Shown in pieces: positions 1 to 5,605 of a DNA stretch of 6,996 nucleotides (within the stretch, counting starts at the first letter, position 1; every line of letters starts with the position of its first letter). Below the pieces are notes generated by a model. It did not search any database. It saw nothing but the letters and a program-made list of their open reading frames with translations, and was not told the origin of the DNA. The position numbers and the translations under genes were made by a program. The DNA lies in contig JABGUA010000060.1 in NCBI GenBank assembly GCA_018646825.1, forward strand, positions 1-6,996, given 5' to 3'. The stretch is from Piscirickettsiaceae bacterium (GTDB taxonomy: Bacteria; Pseudomonadota; Gammaproteobacteria; Nitrosococcales; Methylophagaceae).

Positions 1-795
1 ATGTGCATAACCAAATGAAGAGGTTGGAAAGCGTGGACTGGTGAATATAATTCGAAAATCATCTGCATTGATTCGACCGGCATTGGCCATGCGACTAAAA
101 ACATCGGAAGCTACAGGTGCAGCGTCGTAATCCCCTGAAGCAACGCCCATTATCGACTGATCGTGCTTACCAGAATACTTTACAGTGTAATCTTCGTCTG
201 GAGTGATACCGATCGCAGGGAAAAGGGCTCGAGGGGCTAAATTACCAGAGTTAGAAGAGGCTGAGGTATGAGCCACTAGCTTACCTTTTAAATCTGCCAT
301 TGATTGAATTGAACTATCTTTTCTAACGATTGTAATTAAGTTATAACCTTGGAAACCTTCTGCGGTTCCCTTTACTGCTAAAGGTACATAACCACCTAAG
401 TTAACTGCATAACCAGTAGGCCCTGTTGAAAAACCAGCAATATGCAGGCGTCCAGAGCGAATAGCCTCTACCTCAGCAGCATTGGAATGTACCGTGTAAT
501 AAATAACTTTTTTACCAGTAATATCACTTAAGTGTTTTTGAAAGTCAGCAAAAGCATCTTTATAAACAGCAGGATCTTCAACAGGTGTGTATGTAAAAAC
601 TAAAGTGCTAGGGTCTCTTAATTTACTTAGATCAGTAGGCGAGTCAGCCACTAGGTCGTTATTTACGTCGCAAAATTTATCATCTAGGACCCCACGATTA
701 GTGCACTCCACTGCTTGCACTGCTGTTGCAGAAAATAAAAGTGATCCTGTAAGAAAGAGTCCTGGAATTATTTTATTTATTTTAAAATTAGTCAT
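1..795 (-). CDS. PhnD-family periplasmic substrate-binding protein of a phosphate/phosphite/phosphonate-type ABC transporter (3' end cut by window edge)
   Basis: An open frame on the minus strand gives 265 residues with no stop before the window edge; PhnD-family proteins are usually about 300-340 residues, so most of the protein is present. Residues 1-28 are a Sec signal peptide (lysines, hydrophobic core, cleavage after VQA). Residues 31-55 form a short Cys/Asp-rich segment (C31, C42 and a D43-x-N45-x-D47-x3-D51 pattern). From about residue 64 the type-2 periplasmic-binding fold of the PhnD/PtxB class follows, with SNAAEVEAIRSGRLHIAGF (104-122), the Ser-rich anion-binding loop SASSNSGNLAP (178-188) and the second-lobe motif GDYDAAPVASDV (221-232). 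An in-frame ATG two codons upstream (799-801) sits directly against the Shine-Dalgarno-like GAGG (803-806), too close to use; the ATG at 793-795 lies 7 nt from it and is preferred. Known for the family: capture of phosphonates, phosphite or similar oxyanions. The actual ligand is not determinable. A sigma-54 promoter lies upstream. Confidence 0.9.
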   Translation of the reverse strand, partial: MTNFKINKIIPGLFLTGSLLFSATAVQAVECTNRGVLDDKFCDVNNDLVADSPTDLSKLRDPSTLVFTYTPVEDPAVYKDAFADFQKHLSDITGKKVIYYTVHSNAAEVEAIRSGRLHIAGFSTGPTGYAVNLGGYVPLAVKGTAEGFQGYNLITIVRKDSSIQSMADLKGKLVAHTSASSNSGNLAPRALFPAIGITPDEDYTVKYSGKHDQSIMGVASGDYDAAPVASDVFSRMANAGRINADDFRIIFTSPRFPTSSFGYAH

Positions 796-802
796 TTTCA
801 TA

Positions 803-806
803 CCTC
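803..806 (-). promoter_or_regulatory. Ribosome binding site deciding the start of the binding-protein gene
   Basis: The minus strand reads GAGGTATGAAAATG. GAGG is 1 nt from the first ATG but 7 nt from the second, so the second ATG (793-795) is the likely start. Confidence 0.6.
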
Positions 807-1090
807 AAATTGATTAATACTTGGGTTTGTTTTTCAAAGTGGCGTAGCTCAAGGTTTTGATTCTTGTAAAAATCTAAAACTGGCTTTACATGACATTAAG
901 CAGATTTAAACAAAGATGCTTGGCCATTGGCTCCCACGTCACAATTTAGTCACTACTTCTAATTTTCGTTACAGCCTCAGCCAAATTAATTGGTGTTATT
1001 ACCGAGCTATAAATCGAAAATTATGAGAGATCAGGTGTAGAAGACGGTCCTCCTCTTTTTTGTCTAATGCAGCGTTCTCTCTTACCTACA

Positions 1091-1108
1091 GTGCAAATCT
1101 AGTGCCAA
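1091..1108 (-). promoter_or_regulatory. Sigma-54 (RpoN) -24/-12 promoter driving the binding-protein gene
   Basis: The minus strand reads TTGGCACTAGATTTGCAC. This fits the RpoN consensus YTGGCACG-N4-TTGCW at every position except the G after GGCAC, which is T. The invariant GG (1106-1105) and GC (1094-1093) are separated by exactly 10 nt, as required. Predicted transcription start is near 1080-1082. It points at the PhnD-type gene, and the gene just upstream encodes a sigma-54 activator, so the context supports function. Confidence 0.85.
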
Positions 1109-1141
1109 AGTCTAAATATATAAATATATCAGTAGGTTAAT

Positions 1142-1154
1142 AAATAAATTGATT
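1142..1154 (-). promoter_or_regulatory. Candidate IHF-binding site between enhancer and sigma-54 promoter
   Basis: The minus strand reads AATCAATTTATTT, matching IHF consensus WATCAA-N4-TTR except at the last base, in an AT-rich stretch. Its centre is about 65-70 bp upstream of the predicted transcription start, where IHF commonly bends DNA to bring a sigma-54 activator to polymerase. AT-rich DNA yields such matches by chance, so confidence is moderate. Confidence 0.4.
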
Positions 1155-1201
1155 TGAAGTGAGTATAAATAAGACTTTTCTGTCCTTTTTTTTAAAGACT
1201 G

Positions 1202-1219
1202 TTGGTCAAAAATGTCCAA
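1202..1219. promoter_or_regulatory. Imperfect 18-bp palindrome, candidate enhancer (UAS) for the sigma-54 response regulator
   Basis: The plus strand reads TTGGTCA-AAAA-TGTCCAA: two 7-bp arms matching at 6 of 7 positions around a 4-bp centre. It abuts the response regulator stop codon and is centred about 130 bp upstream of the predicted sigma-54 start, a normal distance for an activator site. A second TGTCC occurs at 1181-1185, 32 bp (about three helical turns) from the TGTCC at 1213-1217, which would place dimers on the same DNA face. Binding by the neighbouring regulator is inferred. Confidence 0.5.
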
Positions 1220-2551
1220 TTATTTATAAGTATTTTTATCTAAAAAGTGTTTTTTCATTTTCCGGTATAAGGTTTTGCTAGTCATATTTAACAATTCAGC
1301 AGTTTCTTTAATTTGCCCGTTACCTGTTCTTAACCCTTCTTCCAAAAGTTGACGCTCAAATTGATCCATACGTTCATCGTAGCCATTCATGTTTTCATCT
1401 AATTCTGGAGTTGTGTAACCGCTACTCTCTGTTATCCCTAAAATAAAACGATCTGCTGCATTTTTTAGTTCCCTTACATTACCTGGCCAGTTGTGGGATA
1501 ACATTGAATCAGTATATTGTGGAGAAATCTCTGGCATTTTTTTATTGTATCTAGTGCAAGCTAGTTCAGCATAATGTAAAAACAGTGGCAATATATCACC
1601 TCTGCGCTGGCATAAGCTTGGTATAGAAATACTGGCAACGTTGAGTCGGTAAAATAAATCTTTCCGAAAAAGTCCTTTATTGCTTAGTGTGACTAAATTA
1701 TCTTTACTTGCCGCTATTACAGTCATTTTCACATTAATAGGTTGACTGCTTCCAAGTCTTTCAATGCAACGATCTTGAAGGACGCGTAATAACTTTATTT
1801 GCACCGATAGGGGCATACTCTCTATTTCATCAAGAAATAATGTGCCACCATTGGCCGCTTCTATTTTTCCTATGTGTAATTTATTAGCGCCTGTAAACGA
1901 TCCCACCTCATGGCCAAATAGTTCACTCTCTATTAAACTTTCACTCATCCCTCCACAATTAATTGCTACGAACCGTTTATCTCGTCTTGGACTATATAAG
2001 TGCAGCGCTTGAGCCACCACATCTTTCCCTGAACCAGTATCGCCATAAATAATCGTATCTACATTAACTTGAGATAGGGCCAATACACTTTGTCTGATAC
2101 TGATGATTGCCTCAGACTTGCCAATAATAAATTTCTCAATTCCACTCAGTTGTCTCAAATCTTTTTGTAAAGTACGAGACTCAAGAACAAGTCGGCGTTG
2201 CTGTGAGGCTTGATTTAGCAATGACACTAACTTTTCTGGGTCTAGCGGTTTTTCCAAAAAATAATGAGCTCCCTTTTCCATAGCATTAATTGCCATTGGT
2301 ATATCACCATGGCCACTCATTAATATAACAGGTAACGAACTATCCAATTTTTGTATTTGCCCTAGTAAGGATAGCCCGCCCATTTTAGGCATTCTGACAT
2401 CACTTAATATGATTGCAGGACTATTTGCATTCAAAGTTTGCAGCGCTTGTTCGGCACTATAAAATACAGCAACCGTAAAGCCCTCTAGTTCCAACATTTC
2501 TGACAGAGCACTTGCGACTTCTTGGTCATCATCAATAATTACGATTAACAT
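1220..2551 (-). CDS. Sigma-54-dependent two-component response regulator, DctD-like (REC - AAA+ - Fis HTH)
   Basis: This 443-residue protein has the full NtrC/DctD architecture and length. The receiver domain (about 1-115) has acidic residues D7-D9, phosphoacceptor D51 in LSDVRMP, S79 and K101. The AAA+ domain (about 140-370) has Walker A GDTGSGKD (170-177), the sigma-54 contact loop as GSFTGA (217-222, usually GAFTGA), Walker B GGTLFLDEIE (235-244), the arginine-finger region FRKDLFYRLNV (295-305) and WPGNVRELKN (355-364). A Fis-type helix-turn-helix follows at about 395-437, ending SKTLYRKMKKH as in DctD relatives. Expected role: once phosphorylated by the adjacent kinase it oligomerises, binds an upstream enhancer and uses ATP to open sigma-54 promoters. 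Its ATG is 3 nt after the kinase stop, with an AAGAG ribosome site lying in the last kinase codons, so the two are co-transcribed and probably translationally coupled. The sigma-54 promoter just downstream is its most likely target. Confidence 0.95.
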   Translation of the reverse strand: MLIVIIDDDQEVASALSEMLELEGFTVAVFYSAEQALQTLNANSPAIILSDVRMPKMGGLSLLGQIQKLDSSLPVILMSGHGDIPMAINAMEKGAHYFLEKPLDPEKLVSLLNQASQQRRLVLESRTLQKDLRQLSGIEKFIIGKSEAIISIRQSVLALSQVNVDTIIYGDTGSGKDVVAQALHLYSPRRDKRFVAINCGGMSESLIESELFGHEVGSFTGANKLHIGKIEAANGGTLFLDEIESMPLSVQIKLLRVLQDRCIERLGSSQPINVKMTVIAASKDNLVTLSNKGLFRKDLFYRLNVASISIPSLCQRRGDILPLFLHYAELACTRYNKKMPEISPQYTDSMLSHNWPGNVRELKNAADRFILGITESSGYTTPELDENMNGYDERMDQFERQLLEEGLRTGNGQIKETAELLNMTSKTLYRKMKKHFLDKNTYK

Positions 2552-2554
2552 CTT

Positions 2555-4540
2555 TTACTCTTTTTTATTTGCGGATCTTAAAACTAATACAAAACTACTT
2601 CCCTTTCCTATCTCTGATGTCACTGTTATTTGACCACCAAAATCTTGCACTATGTTATAACTAATAGATAAACCTAAACCCAAGCCTTCTCCAATATCTT
2701 TTTGAGTGTAAAAAGGATCGAATAAATAGTCCAACTGTTCAGGCGCTATACCTATGCCATTATCCCGAACAGCAATCCAAACTTTATCTTCTTTTTTATA
2801 CACTTCAATTTTTAATTGGCGCTTTTGTGAGTTTTTTACAGCGTCAACACCATTACTTAACAAATTAATGAGTACTTGTTCGAGGCGAATAGGTTCTGCA
2901 TATACGTATAGCTGTTGGCTAAGAGGCTTAAAACTCATTTCACAATTCACTTCTGCGAATCGGTTAGACATTAACTCAAGCGTATCTAATATGACATTAT
3001 TCACATTTACTGGAACTATCTCTGACCCTGCTTCACGAGCAAAAGATTTTAAATGACGAGTAATAACAGACACTTTGTTTAGTAAATATTTTATTTTTTC
3101 ATGACTTAGTTTTACTTCATCAATTTGAGACGCTCTTAGCCTGATTCCTGCCGAATGTAGGTGGCTAGAAATAGCTGTTAAAGGCTGATTAATCTCATGG
3201 GTTATACCTACACTCAACTGCCCCAGCGCTGCCAACTTGCCAGCTTGAATAAGTCCAGTTTGAGTTGTTTTGAGTTGTTTTTCAGTTAATTTCCGATCTT
3301 CTATTTCTGCTGCAAGTCGTTTGTTGGTTCGCTCTACCTCTAAAGCTGTTTTTTGAAAGTGTTTCAAATCCTTTGCCATACTCGACACTTCATCATTACC
3401 AGAGATACGTATATCTGTATTCAGCTTTGCTGAGGCAATAGATCGCATATTATGTTGTAACTCTATAATACGCTGCAGTACGTTTCTTTTTACGTAAAAC
3501 CACGATATAGCCCCTGCTATAAGAAAGCTAAAAATGGTAAGAAACAAAATACCTTTGATACCGTTATTGATTGAGTTAATTGCTTGCTGTAACGATAAGC
3601 CAATCCTGCTGTTAGCAGAATCTGAATAAAGATTTATTTGAGCAGCCAATTGCTTGATGTGAGTTTGACTATTCTGCAACAAAAAGCTTTGTTGATAACT
3701 AAGATCTAACTGCTCATTTTTTAGTAAAAAAAGTTTACCTGTCCGGGTTCCAAACTCAAGAAAACTAAATAATTGTTGGACACTATAAACGGGGTCTACC
3801 TCATCAAAATTGCCTTTTAAGTGTTCCTGTATATTTGAGCCGATGTTTTCCAAACGCAAAACAGTTTCATCCAAATCATGAAAAGAAGTATCGTTCTGTA
3901 ATTTCTCAACTAGCCCTGAAAAGTAATATAATTCATTAATAATTGCTGGCCTTGATTCTATAGGAATCTGTTGGGAAGGAGTTTGAATTAAAGTAAGTAA
4001 TTGATTAAAGCGCGGGGCTATCTGATAAGTTTGCTGCAGTAACTCTTGATGTATTTCTTCTCTCCGGATAACACTTTGATTAAGAAGTATCAAACTATTG
4101 TGTATTTGTGCAATTAGGTCCCTAAAGTAGCTATTATAATCAACCAAATCTAGCATGAGTGCGTCCATTTGCTCAATAGCTTGATCTAGCTCTTCCATTG
4201 CCTTTTCTCGAGCTGCATTAGAGCCTGCGGTGACTAACAACGGGGCTTTAGTGGCAATCAACCTGCTTTTATCATTCAATCTAGCAGCTGCGTCAAGTAC
4301 TGGAATATATTGTTGTTCTAATACATATAGCTTCTCAGACAATTGTAAGTAGGTTTTGGTGGACAGAAAGCTCACTGCTAGTGATATTGATGATATTAAG
4401 ACAAATGCAAGCAGTAGACGCCCACCTATTCCTACGCTATTAAGTGATAAAAAATTTAAATTTTTCAAAATATGACTCTTTTTTGTAAACTTCAAAAGAA
4501 ATGGTATAAAAGACTCTTTTCCAGCATTCAGACCAGTCAT
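2555..4540 (-). CDS. Membrane sensor histidine kinase with periplasmic helical sensor region, HAMP, HisKA and HATPase domains
   Basis: Numbered from the ATG at 4538-4540, the protein has 661 residues. TM1 is at about 41-59, a periplasmic region at 60-329, TM2 at 331-350, HAMP at about 351-403 and a coiled coil at 400-430. HisKA follows with the DctB-like segment GKLAALGQLSVGITHEINQP (434-453; phosphoacceptor His448). The ATPase domain has N-box LINLLSNGVDAV (N563), G1 DNGIGIAP (593-600), F-box LFDPFYTQK and G2 GEGLGLGLS (617-625). The periplasmic part is almost wholly helical and heptad-like, resembling the TorS sensor more than the PDC/Cache fold of DctB. The role is to autophosphorylate on His448 and pass phosphate to D51 of the following regulator. 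Start uncertain: the frame extends upstream to a TTG at 4567 (670 residues), but that has no ribosome site and lies too close to the candidate promoter; the ATG is the only one near the N-terminus, though its ribosome site is also poor, and a TTG at residue 25 is another possibility. Confidence 0.93.
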   Translation of the reverse strand: MTGLNAGKESFIPFLLKFTKKSHILKNLNFLSLNSVGIGGRLLLAFVLISSISLAVSFLSTKTYLQLSEKLYVLEQQYIPVLDAAARLNDKSRLIATKAPLLVTAGSNAAREKAMEELDQAIEQMDALMLDLVDYNSYFRDLIAQIHNSLILLNQSVIRREEIHQELLQQTYQIAPRFNQLLTLIQTPSQQIPIESRPAIINELYYFSGLVEKLQNDTSFHDLDETVLRLENIGSNIQEHLKGNFDEVDPVYSVQQLFSFLEFGTRTGKLFLLKNEQLDLSYQQSFLLQNSQTHIKQLAAQINLYSDSANSRIGLSLQQAINSINNGIKGILFLTIFSFLIAGAISWFYVKRNVLQRIIELQHNMRSIASAKLNTDIRISGNDEVSSMAKDLKHFQKTALEVERTNKRLAAEIEDRKLTEKQLKTTQTGLIQAGKLAALGQLSVGITHEINQPLTAISSHLHSAGIRLRASQIDEVKLSHEKIKYLLNKVSVITRHLKSFAREAGSEIVPVNVNNVILDTLELMSNRFAEVNCEMSFKPLSQQLYVYAEPIRLEQVLINLLSNGVDAVKNSQKRQLKIEVYKKEDKVWIAVRDNGIGIAPEQLDYLFDPFYTQKDIGEGLGLGLSISYNIVQDFGGQITVTSEIGKGSSFVLVLRSANKKE

Positions 4541-4571
4541 CCTAACGTGTCTTTTTACCTTAGGCAAAAGT

Positions 4572-4799
4572 GCACGGCTATTAGATCAAAACTGCTCAGA
4601 CGTTCAAACGATAAATAGTCTGGGTAATCTATACACCAAGTTATCAAGATTGGGCATCGACCAGATAAATACACTTGAGCGGATGAAAGGCAAAGGCCAG
4701 CAGAAGATCATTGTTGAAAAGGTGAACATTGAAGCTGGTGGCCAAGCTGCTATTGGTGTGTATGAGGGGGTGGGGGCAAATGCTAAAAAAGGACTATAA
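4572..4799 (+). pseudogene. 5'-truncated remnant of the gene usually paired with HGGxSTG proteins
   Basis: The plus-strand frame ending at TAA 4797-4799 reads in turn SARLLDQ, LGNLYTKLSRLGIDQINTLE, QQKIIVEKVNIEAGGQAAIG. I recognise the ARLLDxx start, the LYxKL/LxxQ helix and the QKVxVEHVxVxxGGQAIVG-like end from small proteins often encoded just upstream of HGGxSTG genes in proteobacterial genomic islands; their function is unknown. No ATG precedes the conserved part: the first in-frame ATG is at 4683-4685, and only a TTG (4650) occurs before it. The frame runs back into the kinase coding region, so the original 5' end is missing. The left boundary given is where family-like sequence begins. 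It overlaps the next gene by 20 nt, the usual arrangement for this pair. It could instead be a short functional peptide starting internally; I think this less likely. Confidence 0.6.
4580..4607 (-). promoter_or_regulatory. Candidate sigma-70 promoter of the kinase-regulator operon
   Basis: The minus strand has TTGAAC (4602-4607; 4 of 6 to the -35 consensus), a 16-bp spacer and TCTAAT (4580-4585; 5 of 6 to the -10 consensus). Transcription would begin near 4573, leaving about 33 nt before the ATG at 4540. It lies inside the truncated plus-strand gene. Moderate matches like this can arise by chance. Confidence 0.35.
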
Positions 4800-5070
4800 A
4801 GCCCATGTAGCGATCAATCAGTTTGACCTGAATACCTTACCCATTTGTGGGGCTAGAACGCGCTCAGGGGGCTTATGTAAGCATAAGGGCAACGTTCGCA
4901 ATGGTCGATGTAAACGCCACGGAGGAGCCTCCACAGGGCCGATTAACCAGACCTTTGGAAAGAATCATCACCGCTATGTAAACGGCCTTAGGAGTAAAAA
5001 AGTTATTGCCATGCGTAAATTGTTGGCAGATTTAACTCGACCTTTGATGGATCAGAACCAAAAAGTCTAA
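4780..5070 (+). CDS. HGGxSTG domain-containing small protein (putative zinc-binding, island/phage-associated)
   Basis: This 96-residue basic protein carries the diagnostic HGGASTGP motif (47-54). It is preceded by a Cys array: C23 in CGARTRSGG, C33, C44 in GRCKRHGG, with H47 and possibly H35, spaced like a small CCCH zinc site. The C-terminal half is basic and helical (GLRSKKVIAMRKLLADLTRP). The frame extends upstream to a TTG at 4729, but that part reads through the remnant gene and has no homology-like character; the ATG at 4780 gives the normal family length and has a purine-rich AGGGGG (4765-4770) 9 nt upstream. Such proteins are common in prophages and genomic islands; no biochemical role is established to my knowledge. 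Zinc or nucleic-acid binding is inferred from the Cys/His pattern and charge. The gene looks intact, although its usual upstream partner is truncated. Confidence 0.8.
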   Translation: MLKKDYKAHVAINQFDLNTLPICGARTRSGGLCKHKGNVRNGRCKRHGGASTGPINQTFGKNHHRYVNGLRSKKVIAMRKLLADLTRPLMDQNQKV

Positions 5071-5214
5071 ATAACTGGTTAGGCTTGCTTAGCATTGCAC
5101 TAGCCCGATGCCTGTTGTGTTGCCGATATATCTTAGTCGGTTAGATATAATAAATGGGCTAAACCTCTTAAATCAGTATATTCTTTAGTGTGCCTAGTAA
5201 TATTATCGCAGTTT
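5071..5214. other. Convergent intergenic spacer with nested inverted repeats
   Basis: This stretch lies between the stop of the plus-strand HGGxSTG gene and the stop of the minus-strand Rieske gene. No coding frame is seen. A 7-bp hairpin TATATCT (5127-5133)/AGATATA (5143-5149) is nested within TAGCCC (5101-5106)/GGGCTA (5156-5161). There is no T-run directly after it, so it is not a standard intrinsic terminator on either strand, though it could act as a weak bidirectional one. Confidence 0.35.
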
Positions 5215-5601
5215 TTATTCACCTATTAATACTTGGCCGTCTAAAACTACTACTGGGACATTCACCAAATTAGTCCCGAGACATGGCCCATCGATACAGC
5301 GCCCAGCATCAGTCAATTTAAACACTGCACAATGATGCACACACATCAACTCATCCTCAGCCCACATCATAAACTCGCCATCACTGCGACGATTCATGGT
5401 CAACCAGTGATGTGGGCATTTGTTAACATAACCATGCAGTGCATCTCTGTCACGAAAAAGTAGCAACTTGAAAGCCTCTTCACTCCCACCAAAGTGCACT
5501 TCATGTAACGTTCTGTCCGGCAGCTCCGTCCAGGCACAAACCACCGAACCAGATTTTGGTGCATTCGCCTGTTCTGTCCAAACAAAATCTGTATCACTCA
5601 T
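5215..5601 (-). CDS. Small Rieske [2Fe-2S] ferredoxin-like protein
   Basis: Read from the ATG at 5599-5601 this is 128 residues, the size of stand-alone Rieske proteins. Cluster ligands are C62-P-H64 in NKCPHHW and C87-V-H-H90 in LMCVHH, separated by 22 residues, longer than the roughly 16-17 of dioxygenase ferredoxins but normal for a subfamily with a C-x4-C ending such as GRCIDGPCLG (101-109). No signal peptide or membrane segment is seen in this form, so it is cytoplasmic. The frame extends upstream to 5694, but that part overlaps the thiolase coding sequence; the MSDTD start, 4 nt after the thiolase stop, is more plausible. The likely role is one-electron transfer, perhaps to an oxygenase encoded elsewhere in the operon; partner unknown. 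Oddity: the residue after H90 is Cys91 where Gly is typical (HGAxF becomes HCAVF). Confidence 0.85.
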   Translation of the reverse strand: MSDTDFVWTEQANAPKSGSVVCAWTELPDRTLHEVHFGGSEEAFKLLLFRDRDALHGYVNKCPHHWLTMNRRSDGEFMMWAEDELMCVHHCAVFKLTDAGRCIDGPCLGTNLVNVPVVVLDGQVLIGE

Positions 5602-5605
5602 TATA

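Larger units (their letters stand above)
802..1219. other. 418-bp intergenic control region between the response regulator and the binding-protein gene
   Basis: No credible coding frame is seen here. The region is AT-rich and holds, in transcription order on the minus strand, a palindrome (1202-1219), a second half-site (1181-1185), a near-consensus IHF site (1142-1154), a sigma-54 promoter (1091-1108) and a leader of about 285 nt running to the binding-protein start. No clear intrinsic terminator (GC-rich stem plus T-run) is visible after the response regulator stop, so read-through from that operon is possible. Confidence 0.75.

Noticed and set aside
587..817. Plus-strand 76-residue open frame
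   Set aside because: It is antisense to the signal peptide and N-terminus of the PhnD-type protein; no homology-like features or ribosome site, and the minus-strand frame is clearly the gene.
1039..1054. Possible terminator or leader-peptide start near the GAGGAGG sequence
   Set aside because: The short palindrome GAGGAC/GTCTTC has a 1-nt centre and a mismatch, so cannot form a terminator hairpin; no start codon follows the ribosome-site-like sequence at a usable distance.
2754..3056. Plus-strand 100-residue open frame
   Set aside because: Antisense to the conserved HisKA/HATPase region of the kinase; the protein is low-complexity and unlike any family.
4729..4779. TTG-initiated N-terminal extension of the HGGxSTG protein
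   Set aside because: It reads out of frame through the conserved end of the overlapping remnant gene; the ATG at 4780 gives the usual family length and has a purine-rich site upstream.
5400..5597. Minus-strand 65-residue open frame
   Set aside because: Out-of-frame shadow of the Rieske gene, which carries the intact cluster motifs in its own frame.
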